A stretch of DNA of 24,140 nt, from assembly GCA_051010395.1 (NCBI GenBank), contig JBPCVQ010000240.1:1-24140 (forward strand). The letters run 5' to 3'. Position numbers and translations under genes: made by a program. The notes below the pieces were generated by a model. It was not told where the DNA came from. It did no database searches and saw only the letters and a program-made list of their open reading frames with translations. Every line of letters begins with the position of its first letter. Within the stretch, counting starts at the first letter, position 1. The DNA comes from JANQPX01 sp051010395 (GTDB taxonomy: Bacteria; Pseudomonadota; Alphaproteobacteria; Geminicoccales; Geminicoccaceae). Below are positions 8,411 through 16,545 of the stretch, piece after piece.

Positions 8411-9442
8411 TCAGCCGCCTGCGGTTTCCTCGGGCGGTGTATCGGTCTTGCTCTCCTTCACCAGAGCGCTGTCCTCGACCGTGGTTACCTCGCCGTCGAT
8501 GGCTTCGATCGGGCGCTGATCCTCGATGACCTCGACCAGGCCTGGTGTCGCCGGCGGGGGATGCTGATCAGCAAGGCCTTCGGGACCAGGCCCGGGACTC
8601 ATCAGAAGGCCGAGAATGCGCGCCAGCTTTTCCTTGAGCTCGAAGCGGTGAACGACCATATCGACCATCCCATGGTCGAGCAGATATTCCGCCGTCTGGA
8701 AGTCATCCGGCAGGCTTTCGCGAATGGTCTGCTCGATCACCCGGCGGCCGGCAAAGCCGATCTGGGCGCCGGGCTCGGCAATCGCGATGTCGCCGAGCAT
8801 GGCGAAGGATGCGGTGACGCCGCCCGTGGTCGGATCGGTGAGGATGGTGATGTAGGGAAGGCCCGCTTCCTTGACTTCCTCGACCGCGATCGTCGTGCGC
8901 GGCATCTGCATGAGGGACAATGCGCCCTCTTGCATACGAGCACCGCCGGATGCGGTGATCACGATGAAGGCCGCCTCCTGCATGAGGGCCAGCCTGGCCG
9001 CGGCAAGCAGTCCTTCGCCCAGCGCCACACCCATGGAGCCGGCCATGAACTCGAAATTCATGACCGCGATCACCGCAGGCTGCCCGCCGATCTTGCCGTG
9101 TGCCGCCTCGACCGCGTCCGAGCGTCCGGTCTTGGTCTGCGCTTCCTTCAGGCGATCGGTATAGCGCTTCCGATCCCTGAACTTCAGCGGGTCCGGCTCG
9201 GACTTCGGAAGCTCGATTTGATGCCAGCTACCCTCGTCGAAGAGGGCGTTGAAACGAAAGTCCGGTCCAACCCGGAAATGGCGGTCGCAATGCGGGCAGA
9301 CCTGGCTGTTGGCTGCGAGATCCCGATGAAAGATCATCTTCTCGCAGCTCTGGCAGTTCACCCAGAGATTTTCCGGCACCTCCGGCTTGCTGCCGACCAG
9401 CGCCTTGATTTTTGGGCGAACGTAGTTGGTAAGCCAGTTCAT
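8411..9442 (-). CDS. accD: Acetyl-CoA carboxylase carboxyltransferase subunit beta
   Basis: 343-residue beta subunit of the carboxyltransferase that makes malonyl-CoA, acting with AccA and the AccB/AccC biotin machinery. The N-terminal zinc ribbon has Cys30, Cys33, Cys49 and Cys52. The crotonase-like core shows MNFEFMAGSMGVALGEG, SGGARMQEG, DPTTGGVTASFAMLGD and GFAGRRVIEQTI. After about residue 290 there is a Pro/Glu/Thr-rich, low-complexity tail that seems dispensable for the fold. Its start overlaps the trpA stop by 4 nt (ATGA), so translation is likely coupled to trpA. All expected catalytic elements are present. Confidence 0.97.
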   Translation of the reverse strand: MNWLTNYVRPKIKALVGSKPEVPENLWVNCQSCEKMIFHRDLAANSQVCPHCDRHFRVGPDFRFNALFDEGSWHQIELPKSEPDPLKFRDRKRYTDRLKEAQTKTGRSDAVEAAHGKIGGQPAVIAVMNFEFMAGSMGVALGEGLLAAARLALMQEAAFIVITASGGARMQEGALSLMQMPRTTIAVEEVKEAGLPYITILTDPTTGGVTASFAMLGDIAIAEPGAQIGFAGRRVIEQTIRESLPDDFQTAEYLLDHGMVDMVVHRFELKEKLARILGLLMSPGPGPEGLADQHPPPATPGLVEVIEDQRPIEAIDGEVTTVEDSALVKESKTDTPPEETAGG

Positions 9443-10296
9443 AAGGGCGCGGCCCTTCGCGCGGACTGGACGCTGTCTGCGAGGTTGCGCACGTCGGCAA
9501 GCAGGGCGTCGACGAGGCCAGCGCCGGGCCGTCCGTTCTCATCGAGATTGGCGGCGATTTTGTCGACCAGGGCCGAACCCACGACCGCGGCGTCGGCGAC
9601 CTTGGCGATTTCGGCTGCCTGCTCCGGCGTGCGGATGCCGAAGCCAACGGCTACCGGAAGAGGGCTGTGGGCGCGAATGCGCTCGACGGCCTGGCCGACC
9701 CGATCGACGGTTGGTGCTCCGACGCCGGTGATGCCGGTCATCGAGACGTAGTAGATGAACCCGGACGTGTTTTCGAGCACCGCTGGCAGGCGCTCATCGT
9801 CGGTGGTGGGCGTTGCCAGGCGAATGAAGCTGATGCCGCGCTTGAGGGCGGGGATGCAGAGTTCCTCATCTTCCTCCGGCGGTAGATCGACCACGATCAG
9901 GCCATCCACGCCGGCGGCCTTGGCATCGTCCAGGAAGCGCTCGGCGCCGTAGTGGTAGATCGGGTTATAATAGCCCATGAGGACGATCGGAGTGCGGTCG
10001 TCCTTGGTGCGAAAGCGCCCGACCAAATCCAGGGTCTTGGCAAGACCCATGCCGGCTTTGAGCGCCCTGAGCGCACCCGCCTGGATCGAGGGGCCATCGG
10101 CCATGGGATCGGTAAACGGCATGCCGATTTCGATGATGTCGACGCCTGCCTCGGGCAGGCTCTCGATGATCCGTGTCGAGGTCTCGACATCAGGATCGCC
10201 GGCGCAAAGATAAGTGACGAGGCCGGCGCGGCCCGCCTCTTTCAGTTCGGCGAAACGCGCTTCGATGCGCCCAGGCATGCCGATGCCTCCGGTCAT
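9439..10296 (-). CDS. trpA: Tryptophan synthase alpha chain
   Basis: 285-residue TIM-barrel subunit that cleaves indole-3-glycerol phosphate and passes indole to TrpB. The catalytic pair is Glu56 in IIEIGMPFTDP and Asp67 in MADGPSIQ, spaced as in the classical enzyme. The active-site loop YYVSMTGITG and the phosphate-binding GFGIRTPEQ and AAVVGSALV segments follow. Length is slightly above the usual 268 owing to short end extensions. It overlaps trpB by 4 nt at its start and accD by 4 nt at its end, which suggests tight translational coupling along the operon. Confidence 0.97.
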   Translation of the reverse strand: MTGGIGMPGRIEARFAELKEAGRAGLVTYLCAGDPDVETSTRIIESLPEAGVDIIEIGMPFTDPMADGPSIQAGALRALKAGMGLAKTLDLVGRFRTKDDRTPIVLMGYYNPIYHYGAERFLDDAKAAGVDGLIVVDLPPEEDEELCIPALKRGISFIRLATPTTDDERLPAVLENTSGFIYYVSMTGITGVGAPTVDRVGQAVERIRAHSPLPVAVGFGIRTPEQAAEIAKVADAAVVGSALVDKIAANLDENGRPGAGLVDALLADVRNLADSVQSARRAAPL

Positions 10297-11549
10297 ATCT
10301 TGGCTCCTATCGCCTCGGCGACGGTGAAGATGTCCTTGTCGCCGCGGCCGCAGAGATTCATGACGATGATGTGGTCCTTTGGGAGGTCAGGCGCAATCTT
10401 CATGACGTGAGCAAGGGCGTGGGCGGGCTCCAATGCCGGCAGAATGCCTTCGATCCGGCTGCAGAACTGAAAGGCGTTAAGCGCCTCCTTGTCGGTGATC
10501 GGCACGTAGGTGGCGCGGCCCTGGTCGTTCAGCCACGAATGTTCCGGACCGATACCGGGATAATCGAGGCCTGCCGAGATCGAGTGCGGTTCGATGATCT
10601 GGCCGTCATCGTCCTGCAGGAGGTAGGACCTCGACCCGTGGAGAACGCCCGGCGTCCCGCCGGTGATGGCGGCTGCATGCTCGCCGGTCTCGATGCCATG
10701 GCCTGCTGCCTCGACGCCGATCAGCGCCACATCCGCATCGTCGAGGAAGGGATGAAATAGGCCGATCGCATTCGAGCCGCCGCCGATCGCCGCGATCAGC
10801 GTGTCGGGAAGACGTCCCTCTTTCGCCATGATCTGCTCGCGCAGCTCGTTGCCGATCACCGCTTGAAAGTCCCGGACCATCGCCGGGTAGGGGTGAGGGC
10901 CTGCCGCCGTGCCGATCAGATAGAACGTATCCTCGACATTGGTGACCCAGTCGCGAAGGGCCTCGTTCATCGCGTCCTTGAGCGTCGCCGAGCCGGAGGT
11001 GACCGGCACGATCTCGGCGCCCAAAAGCTTCATGCGAAAGACGTTCGGTTGCTGCCGCTCGATGTCGACGGCGCCCATATAGACCACGCAGTCATAGCCG
11101 AGCTTGGCGCAGACGGTCGCGGTGGCGACGCCGTGCTGCCCGGCACCGGTTTCGGCGATGATGCGTTTCTTGCCCATGCGCCGGGCGAGCAGGATCTGAC
11201 CGATGCAGTTGTTGATCTTGTGGGCGCCGGTGTGGTTGAGCTCGTCCCGCTTGAAGTAGACCTTGGCGCCGCCGAGCTCCGCCGTCAGCCGCTCCGCGAA
11301 ATAGAGCGGGCTCGGGCGGCCCGTATAGTCGGTGTTCCAGGATGCCAATTCCTTTGCGAAGCCGGGATCGTTCTTGGCGTCCTCATAGGCGCGCTCGAGT
11401 TCGAGGATCAGCGGCATCAGCGTCTCGGCGACGAAGCGGCCGCCATGGATGCCGAAGCGGCCGCGCTCGTCGGGACCCTGTCTGAGGCTGTTGGCAAAGG
11501 TCATGTTTGGGTACTCGTAAGCAGGGGGCTCATAGACTGATGTCGTCAT
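10293..11549 (-). CDS. trpB: Tryptophan synthase beta chain
   Basis: 418-residue PLP enzyme that condenses indole with serine to give tryptophan, in complex with TrpA. The PLP lysine is Lys111 in HTGAHKINN, and the phosphate-cup motif GGGSNAIGLF lies in the middle. The FGIHGGRFVAETLMPLI start region and the C-terminal GRGDKDIFTV segment are standard. The first ATG is used here; it gives a 20-nt overlap with the end of trpF. Residues before FANSLRQGPDERG are poorly conserved in the family, so initiation at Met16 is a possible alternative. Neither start has a strong ribosome site, which fits translational coupling to trpF. Confidence 0.97.
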   Translation of the reverse strand: MTTSVYEPPAYEYPNMTFANSLRQGPDERGRFGIHGGRFVAETLMPLILELERAYEDAKNDPGFAKELASWNTDYTGRPSPLYFAERLTAELGGAKVYFKRDELNHTGAHKINNCIGQILLARRMGKKRIIAETGAGQHGVATATVCAKLGYDCVVYMGAVDIERQQPNVFRMKLLGAEIVPVTSGSATLKDAMNEALRDWVTNVEDTFYLIGTAAGPHPYPAMVRDFQAVIGNELREQIMAKEGRLPDTLIAAIGGGSNAIGLFHPFLDDADVALIGVEAAGHGIETGEHAAAITGGTPGVLHGSRSYLLQDDDGQIIEPHSISAGLDYPGIGPEHSWLNDQGRATYVPITDKEALNAFQFCSRIEGILPALEPAHALAHVMKIAPDLPKDHIIVMNLCGRGDKDIFTVAEAIGAKI

Positions 11550-12207
11550 TCATGCTGCGAGGGGACGAGGAGAGGCCGGCGGCCTTTTCAAGGAATGCCC
11601 GGATCTTGGCGACATCCTTTTGGCCCGGCCCGGTCTCCACACCGGAGGAGACGTCGACGGCAGGCGCCTGGCAGAGGCGTACGGCGTCGTCAAGATTATC
11701 CACATCCAGGCCGCCAGCTAAGAGCCAGGGAACGTTGAGGTCAAGATGCTGCAGGAGGCGCCAATCGAAGCTCAGGCCATTGCCGCCGGGAAGGCTGCCC
11801 GGCGTCTTGGGCGGTTTGGCGTCGAACAGGATCATGTCGGCCACCTCGGCATAGGCCTTCAGGGGGGCGAGGTCGTCGGCATCGCCGATGCGCAGCGCCT
11901 TGATCACCGTCTTTCCAGTTCTCGCCCTCACCGCCTCGACCCGCTCCACCGTTTCCTTGCCGTGCAGCTGGATCGCATCCAGGGCTTCCAGCACCTGGTC
12001 GACGAGGCGATCGTCGGGGTCGACCATGACGCCGACGCGCAGTCGATCCGAAGGCACCGAGCGTCCAAGTTCGATCGCTGTCTCCGGCGTGACCGAGCGC
12101 GGCGACGGCGGGTAGAACATGAAACCCAGATATCGGGCGCCACCTTCAAGCGCAGCGTCCACCGCCAGGTGATCTTTGAGGCCGCAGATTTTGACGTCGA
12201 CCGGCAT
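11530..12207 (-). CDS. trpF: Phosphoribosylanthranilate isomerase
   Basis: 225-residue TIM-barrel isomerase converting phosphoribosylanthranilate to CdRP in tryptophan synthesis. The catalytic Cys8 sits in VKICGLKD at the N-terminus. ARYLGFMFYPPSPR, AIQLHG and MILFDAKPP, which carries the catalytic Asp, follow. The C-terminal phosphate-binding loops are LLAGGLDVDN and VDVSSGVETGPGQKD. It is a separate protein here, not fused to TrpC. It begins 3 nt after pyrF and ends inside trpB. The last dozen residues are non-conserved and exist mainly through the overlap. Confidence 0.97.
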   Translation of the reverse strand: MPVDVKICGLKDHLAVDAALEGGARYLGFMFYPPSPRSVTPETAIELGRSVPSDRLRVGVMVDPDDRLVDQVLEALDAIQLHGKETVERVEAVRARTGKTVIKALRIGDADDLAPLKAYAEVADMILFDAKPPKTPGSLPGGNGLSFDWRLLQHLDLNVPWLLAGGLDVDNLDDAVRLCQAPAVDVSSGVETGPGQKDVAKIRAFLEKAAGLSSSPRSMNDDISL

Positions 12208-12210
12208 GGA

Positions 12211-12930
12211 TCAGGCGGCGAGCCTTGCCGCTTCGATTTCGTCGTTGATGGCGAGCGCTGCGGCGCGCGGGCTGCCGGCAGCCGTGATCGGCCGGCCGAT
12301 CACCAGATAGTCTGCGCCGGCCTTGATCGCTTCGCCGGGCGTAAGTGTGCGTTTTTGGTCACCCGCTGCCGATCCCGCCGGCCGAATGCCGGGAACCACC
12401 AGCTTCAGGCTGTCGCCGAACACTCTGCGCAGCGGTCCGATTTCGCGCGGTGAGCAAATCATGCCGTCCATGCCGGTTTTGCGCGCGAGGCCGGCAAGGC
12501 GGAGCACCTGGGTTTCCGTCGATCCTTCGATGCCGATGATGGCCAGGTCCTTGTCATCCATGCTGGTCAGAACGGAAACGCCAAGGAGCATCGGGCGCTC
12601 CGGACCCATGTCCTTCATGGCATCGGCCGCTGCCCAGAGCATGGCGGGACCGCCCTGCAGATGAAGCGTCATCATGCTTACGCCCAGGGCCGCGGCGGCC
12701 TTCACCGCCCCGACGACGGTGTTGGGGATATCGTGAAACTTCAGGTCCAAGAAGACCGGAAGGCCGAGATCGACGATGCTCTTCACACCGGAGGGGCCAT
12801 TCGCGGTCACGAACTCGAGCCCAAGCTTCAGACCGCCGATCGGATGCCTGCTGAGAGAGCGGGCGAGCAGGAGTGCGCCGGACAGGTCAGCCCGGTCGAT
12901 GGCGCAGAAAACAGGTGAAGTCGTCGTCAT
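12211..12930 (-). CDS. pyrF: Orotidine 5'-phosphate decarboxylase
   Basis: 239-residue type 1 OMP decarboxylase, the last step of UMP synthesis. The catalytic Lys/Asp network is in FLDLKFHDIPNTV; an N-terminal Asp (FCAIDRAD) and a Lys (GLKLG) complete it. The C-terminal phosphate loop GIRPAGSAAGDQKR and YLVIGRPITAA are intact. It is the first gene after a good promoter match and is followed at only 3 nt by trpF, so it probably heads the pyrF-trpFBA-accD-folC-yqgE transcript. The ATG lacks a strong ribosome site and the predicted leader is only about 20 nt. Confidence 0.97.
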   Translation of the reverse strand: MTTTSPVFCAIDRADLSGALLLARSLSRHPIGGLKLGLEFVTANGPSGVKSIVDLGLPVFLDLKFHDIPNTVVGAVKAAAALGVSMMTLHLQGGPAMLWAAADAMKDMGPERPMLLGVSVLTSMDDKDLAIIGIEGSTETQVLRLAGLARKTGMDGMICSPREIGPLRRVFGDSLKLVVPGIRPAGSAAGDQKRTLTPGEAIKAGADYLVIGRPITAAGSPRAAALAINDEIEAARLAA

Positions 12931-12956
12931 GAACAGCCGTTTCGTTGGATCATCGG

Positions 12957-12985
12957 CTTATAGCAGAGACCGGCGGCCATGCCAA
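12957..12985 (-). promoter_or_regulatory. Sigma70-like promoter upstream of pyrF
   Basis: Read on the minus strand, TTGGCA (12980-12985) and TATAAG (12957-12962) are separated by exactly 17 nt. Each hexamer differs from the TTGACA/TATAAT consensus at one position. Transcription would start near 12950, giving a leader of about 20 nt before the pyrF ATG. This is the best promoter match I found in the window. Confidence 0.6.
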
Positions 12986-13018
12986 AACATGCTATGGGGC
13001 GAACAATGATCTTTGAGG

Positions 13019-13047
13019 GGGTGGGTGCTTGTGCGTCGAACCCACCC
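13019..13047 (-). terminator. GC-rich hairpin downstream of the LapA-type gene
   Basis: GGGTGGGT (13019-13026) pairs perfectly with ACCCACCC (13040-13047) around a 13-nt loop. It lies 25 nt past the stop of the LapA-type gene and just before the pyrF promoter, where a transcript boundary would be expected. No U tract follows on the minus strand, so it may instead be a pause or processing site. Confidence 0.35.
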
Positions 13048-13072
13048 TGAAGGGGGTGGCGACGGCTGCCGA

Positions 13073-13447
13073 TTAGCCGGCGAGCTGCTTTAAAGGTGCT
13101 GCGTTGGCTGCGACGGCCAATCTTGCGGCCTTTGCCTCCTCATGAGCTTTGGCTTCGGCTGCTTCCTGCTGCTGCCGAATAGCGCGCAACTGGCCTTCGA
13201 GGTCTTCGGCCTTGCGGCGCATCTGGCGGCCATCGCGGCGTTTGCGTAGGCCGCCAAGCCAAGCGCCAAGCCCGCCAAGAACGGCACCGACCACCAGCCC
13301 GAACAAAAACACCCAGAAAAGCTGCACACTGATCGTTTCAGGCAAAGGCCAAAACGCCATATCGACCGGCTGGCGATTGCTGACCGCGAAGGAAACGATG
13401 ATCACCAGGCCCGCTAGGCCAAGCAACAAACGGAAAATCTTGATCAT
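13073..13447 (-). CDS. LapA-domain (DUF1049) inner membrane protein
   Basis: 124-residue small membrane protein. Two hydrophobic helices are seen at about 5-22 and 42-65, the second rich in Gly and ending GAWLGGLRKRR. A charged coiled-coil-like tail (about 70-115), rich in Glu, Gln, Ala and Lys, follows. The SNRQPVDMAFWPLP segment between the helices is typical of the LapA/YciS family, which in enterobacteria works with LapB in controlling LPS synthesis. Whether that role holds here is unknown. It sits between ihfB and pyrF, a conserved place for such genes in proteobacteria. Confidence 0.82.
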   Translation of the reverse strand: MIKIFRLLLGLAGLVIIVSFAVSNRQPVDMAFWPLPETISVQLFWVFLFGLVVGAVLGGLGAWLGGLRKRRDGRQMRRKAEDLEGQLRAIRQQQEAAEAKAHEEAKAARLAVAANAAPLKQLAG

Positions 13448-13499
13448 AGCCTCACTCTCAGTACCGAAAATCAGTCAGGGCGGTTGGCGAGAGATGCAC

Positions 13500-13528
13500 G
13501 GATCTCGATGCTGGAGCATCGATGGTCC
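13500..13528 (-). other. Inverted repeat between ihfB and the LapA-type gene
   Basis: TCGATGC (13505-13511) and GCATCGA (13516-13522) form a perfect 7-bp stem with a TGGA loop. The flanks add about five more pairs with one bulged base. It lies about 40 nt after the ihfB stop. There is no T run; it may be a processing site or a weak terminator. Confidence 0.3.
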
Positions 13529-13565
13529 ATCTGAACCCGCATCGTGAGTTAAGGGGCTGGTAAGG

Positions 13566-13847
13566 TCAATCGCTATTCAGGCGTTCGCGAAGCTCTTTGC
13601 CGGTCTTGAAGTAGGGGACGACCTTATCCGGTACCGAGACCTCGGCGCCCGTTCTCGGATTGCGGCCGACACGCGCTTCGCGTTCGCGTACGGAAAAGGC
13701 GCCGAAGCCGCGAAGCTCAACGCGATCGCGCTTGGCGAGCGCATCCGTGACTTCGTCGAAAACAGTGGAAACGATCTTCTCGATATCACGTTGCGTGAGG
13801 TGAGGGTTGGCGTCGGCGAGGCGTTTAATCAAGTCTGATTTGGTCAT
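13566..13847 (-). CDS. ihfB: Integration host factor subunit beta
   Basis: 93-residue HU/IHF-family DNA-bending protein; with IHF-alpha it forms the sequence-specific bender used in replication, recombination and sigma54 promoters. The N-terminal MTKSDLIKRLADANPHLT, the central RVELRGFGAFSVREREARVGRNPRTG and the end PYFKTGKELRERLN match IHF-beta rather than HU. The intercalating Pro is in GRNPRTG. It lies downstream of rpsA, the usual place for ihfB. A TTGACG at 13925-13930 resembles a -35 element, but no convincing -10 follows. Confidence 0.95.
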   Translation of the reverse strand: MTKSDLIKRLADANPHLTQRDIEKIVSTVFDEVTDALAKRDRVELRGFGAFSVREREARVGRNPRTGAEVSVPDKVVPYFKTGKELRERLNSD

Positions 13848-13934
13848 GTAAAGCGCTCTGACAGCTGAAACGGGGCGGAACGTCCGGAAGGCTACCGATA
13901 GAACGTGCCAAAGCGTTGAGATCGCGTCAAGTTT

Positions 13935-13965
13935 GGGTGCGTCCCAGGTGAACGGGAACGCACCC
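13935..13965 (-). terminator. Hairpin between rpsA and ihfB
   Basis: GGGTGCGT (13935-13942) pairs with ACGCACCC (13958-13965), and CCC with GGG extends the stem past one bulged A; the loop is 8 nt. It begins 27 nt after the rpsA stop. On the minus strand it is followed by AAACTTGA and no U tract, so it may limit read-through or protect the rpsA mRNA end rather than act as a classical terminator. Confidence 0.4.
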
Positions 13966-13991
13966 TTACTTACATTTTTTGCTCGATTTTT

Positions 13992-15734
13992 CTACCCTTC
14001 CGAGCCTTTTGCGTCGTCGCCATCGTCCTGGGCCTGCCTGCTTTTGATCGCTGGGCCGAGGATGTCACCGAGGCTGGCACCGCTATCCGAGGAGCCGAAT
14101 TCGGCCATCGCCTGCTTCTCGTCGGCGATCTCAAGCGCTTTGACAGAGAGGGAGAGGCGCCGATTGTTGGCGTCGATATTGGTGATGCGTGCATCCAACT
14201 TGTCACCGACGGCAAAGCGATCCGGCCGCTGTTCGCCGCGGTCGCGGGCGAGTTCGGCCTTGCGGATAAAGCCAGGCGCGCCATCGCTGGTCGCAACTTC
14301 GAGGCCGCCGGTGGTGATTTCGGTCACGGTGCAGGTGACCCGATCGCCGCGCTTGACGCCGGAGGTCGCTCCCTTGAACGGATCGTCGGTCAGCTGCTTG
14401 ATGCCGAGCGAGATGCGCTCCTTGTCCGTGTCGACGTCGAGCACCACGGCCTTGACGACATCGCCGCGATTGTAGCTGGCGACCGCCTCTTCGGCAGGCT
14501 TTTCCCAATCCAGATCGGAAAGGTGAACCATGCCGTCGATGTCCTGATCCAGGCCGATGAACAGACCGAACTCGGTGATGTTCTTGATCTCGCCTTCGAC
14601 CTCGGTGCCCTGCGGATACTTGTCCTTGAAGCTGTCCCAGGGGTTGTCCATGGTCTGCTTCAGGCCGAGTGAAATGCGGCGCTTGTCGGGATCGACCTCC
14701 AGCACCATCACCTCGACTTCCTGGCTGGTGGAAACGATCTTGCCGGGATGGACGTTTTTCTTGGTCCAGCTCATCTCCGAGACGTGAACCAGGCCTTCGA
14801 CACCTGGCTCCAGCTCCACGAAGGCGCCGTAGTCGGTGATGTTGGTGACCCGGCCGGTGAACTTGGTGCTCACCGGATACTTCATGTCGACGCCTTCCCA
14901 AGGGTCGGCTTCCAGCTGCTTCATGCCAAGCGAGATACGCTGGGTCTCGCGGTTAAAGCGGATGACCTGGACATTGACCGTCTGGCCGACACCCAGCACT
15001 TCGGTCGGGTGGTTGACCCGGCGCCAGGAGATGTCGGTGACATGGAGGAGGCCATCCAGGCCGCCGAGATCGACAAACGCACCGTAGTCGGTGATGTTCT
15101 TGACCACGCCGGAAAGAATCTGTCCTTCAGAAAGCGTGGCGAGCAGCTCGTTTCGCTGTTCCGCACGGCTCTCTTCGAGGACGGCGCGCCTGGAGACGAC
15201 GATGTTGCCGCGCCTCCGGTCCATCTTCAGGATTTGGAAGGGCTCGTCCTTGTTCAGCAGCGGCGAGACGTCGCGCACGGGGCGGATGTCCACCTGGCTG
15301 CCCGGAAGGAACGCGACCGCACCGCCGAGATCGACGGCGAAACCGCCCTTGACCCGACCGAAGATGTGGCCCTGGACCTTGGCGGTGTCGTTGAACGCCT
15401 TTTCGAGCTTGTTCCAGCTTTCCTCACGCCGCGCCTTGTCGCGCGAGAGGATCGCTTCGCCATTCCTATTCTCGAAGCGTTCGACATAGATCTCGAAACT
15501 GTCGCCGACCTTGACTTCGACGGGGTTTCCCTGCGTCGAGAATTCCTTGATGGGCACCCGTCCTTCGGCCTTCAATCCCACATCGACGAGGGCTTCGTCG
15601 TTCTCGATGGAGATCACGGTACCGGTCACGACGGTGCCTTCGATCTTGTCTTTTTGCTGGAAACTTTCTTCCAGCATGGCGGCGAAATCTTCCATGGGCG
15701 CCTGCTGGTCGGCTATGGTCTCGGCTAAGGTCAT
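13992..15734 (-). CDS. rpsA: 30S ribosomal protein S1
   Basis: 580-residue S1 protein, which binds mRNA on the small subunit and helps initiation on structured or weak ribosome sites. Six S1 repeats can be read, beginning near residues 33, 119, 206, 291, 378 and 463. The middle ones carry the typical core (ITDYGAFVDLGGLDGLLHVTDISW; ITDYGAFVELEPGVEGLVH) and repeats 1 and 2 are more divergent, as in other S1 proteins. The C-terminal tail is Asp/Gly/Ser-rich. AGGAAG lies 5 nt before the ATG. The 105-nt leader contains a perfect GCAGGT/ACCTGC hairpin (15759-15774). Confidence 0.97.
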   Translation of the reverse strand: MTLAETIADQQAPMEDFAAMLEESFQQKDKIEGTVVTGTVISIENDEALVDVGLKAEGRVPIKEFSTQGNPVEVKVGDSFEIYVERFENRNGEAILSRDKARREESWNKLEKAFNDTAKVQGHIFGRVKGGFAVDLGGAVAFLPGSQVDIRPVRDVSPLLNKDEPFQILKMDRRRGNIVVSRRAVLEESRAEQRNELLATLSEGQILSGVVKNITDYGAFVDLGGLDGLLHVTDISWRRVNHPTEVLGVGQTVNVQVIRFNRETQRISLGMKQLEADPWEGVDMKYPVSTKFTGRVTNITDYGAFVELEPGVEGLVHVSEMSWTKKNVHPGKIVSTSQEVEVMVLEVDPDKRRISLGLKQTMDNPWDSFKDKYPQGTEVEGEIKNITEFGLFIGLDQDIDGMVHLSDLDWEKPAEEAVASYNRGDVVKAVVLDVDTDKERISLGIKQLTDDPFKGATSGVKRGDRVTCTVTEITTGGLEVATSDGAPGFIRKAELARDRGEQRPDRFAVGDKLDARITNIDANNRRLSLSVKALEIADEKQAMAEFGSSDSGASLGDILGPAIKSRQAQDDGDDAKGSEG

Positions 15735-15758
15735 AAGGTCTTCCTAGGTCCACGCGCG

Positions 15759-15774
15759 GCAGGTGATGACCTGC
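15759..15774 (-). promoter_or_regulatory. Hairpin in the rpsA leader
   Basis: GCAGGT (15759-15764) and ACCTGC (15769-15774) form a perfect 6-bp stem with a 4-nt loop, about 25 nt upstream of the rpsA ATG. In E. coli, structured rpsA leaders serve S1 autoregulation; that this hairpin does so is only inference. Confidence 0.3.
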
Positions 15775-15839
15775 AACGGTAAGCCGGCTTGGTGATGCCG
15801 GGTTGGGGTTGATTGGTTGTGTCGGCGAAGCGTCGATGA

Positions 15840-16508
15840 TCAGGCAGCGGTCTCCTGCCCCGCGACAAAAGCCGCGGCGGTTTCGAACGCCACCTCGATG
15901 GATTGATCGGTGGTATCGAGAATGAATGCGTCCTCTGCCGGCACCAACGGCGCGACCACACGCGAACGGTCGCGTGCGTCACGCTGACACAGCTCTTCTA
16001 AAACGTGCTCATATATAGCGGCGACACCGCGTTCCTGCAACTGTTTACAGCGCCTTTCCGCGCGCTTCTCGACGCTCGCGGTGACGAAGATCTTGTGACT
16101 GGCATCGGTCCGCACGACCGTGCCTATGTCACGGCCGACTAAAACCGCACCCCGGTCGTCCTCACCGAAGCGCCTCTGAAAGTCCAGGAGGGCCGTGCGC
16201 ACCGCGGGAACCGCGGCGATTTTGGACGCCGTCTGTCCGATGATTTCGGTCATCAGGCGCTCGGGGTCGAGATCATCGGTGGTGATCGACGTCGCTACTT
16301 TCGCTGCTGCCGTCTCGTCATTGACAAGCCCCCCGATCTCCAGGGTCGAGGCCCCTGCCTCCAGCAGTTTTCGCGCGGTTGCCCGGTAGAGAAGGCCGGT
16401 ATCGAGAAAGGCGAGGCCGAAACGTTCGGCCAGTCTGGACGCAAGGGTGGTCTTGCCGGAGCCTGCGGGGCCGTCGATCGCGATGATGCGTGATGTTGCC
16501 GTGTTCAT
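15840..16508 (-). CDS. cmk: (d)CMP kinase
   Basis: 222-residue cytidylate kinase phosphorylating CMP and dCMP. The P-loop GPAGSGKT is at residues 13-20 and the substrate segment FLDTGLLYRATA follows. GRDIGTVVRTDASHKIFVTA and the LID-region RDARDRSR with the later LDTTDQSIE are all typical. The aroA-cmk-rpsA order is widely conserved. The gap to aroA is 37 nt, so co-transcription is likely. The ATG has a GGAAG site upstream. Confidence 0.96.
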   Translation of the reverse strand: MNTATSRIIAIDGPAGSGKTTLASRLAERFGLAFLDTGLLYRATARKLLEAGASTLEIGGLVNDETAAAKVATSITTDDLDPERLMTEIIGQTASKIAAVPAVRTALLDFQRRFGEDDRGAVLVGRDIGTVVRTDASHKIFVTASVEKRAERRCKQLQERGVAAIYEHVLEELCQRDARDRSRVVAPLVPAEDAFILDTTDQSIEVAFETAAAFVAGQETAA

Positions 16509-16545
16509 GTCTTCCTTGCCTCACACGTCCCGAGGGCAGTGCGGG

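Noticed and set aside
8393..9751. 452-codon plus-strand open frame across accD and trpA
   Set aside because: It lies antisense to two well-identified genes and its composition (His, Arg, Gly-rich) is that of a shadow frame.
14748..15728. 326-codon plus-strand open frame opposite rpsA
   Set aside because: It is a shadow of the S1 repeats, with no recognisable domain of its own.
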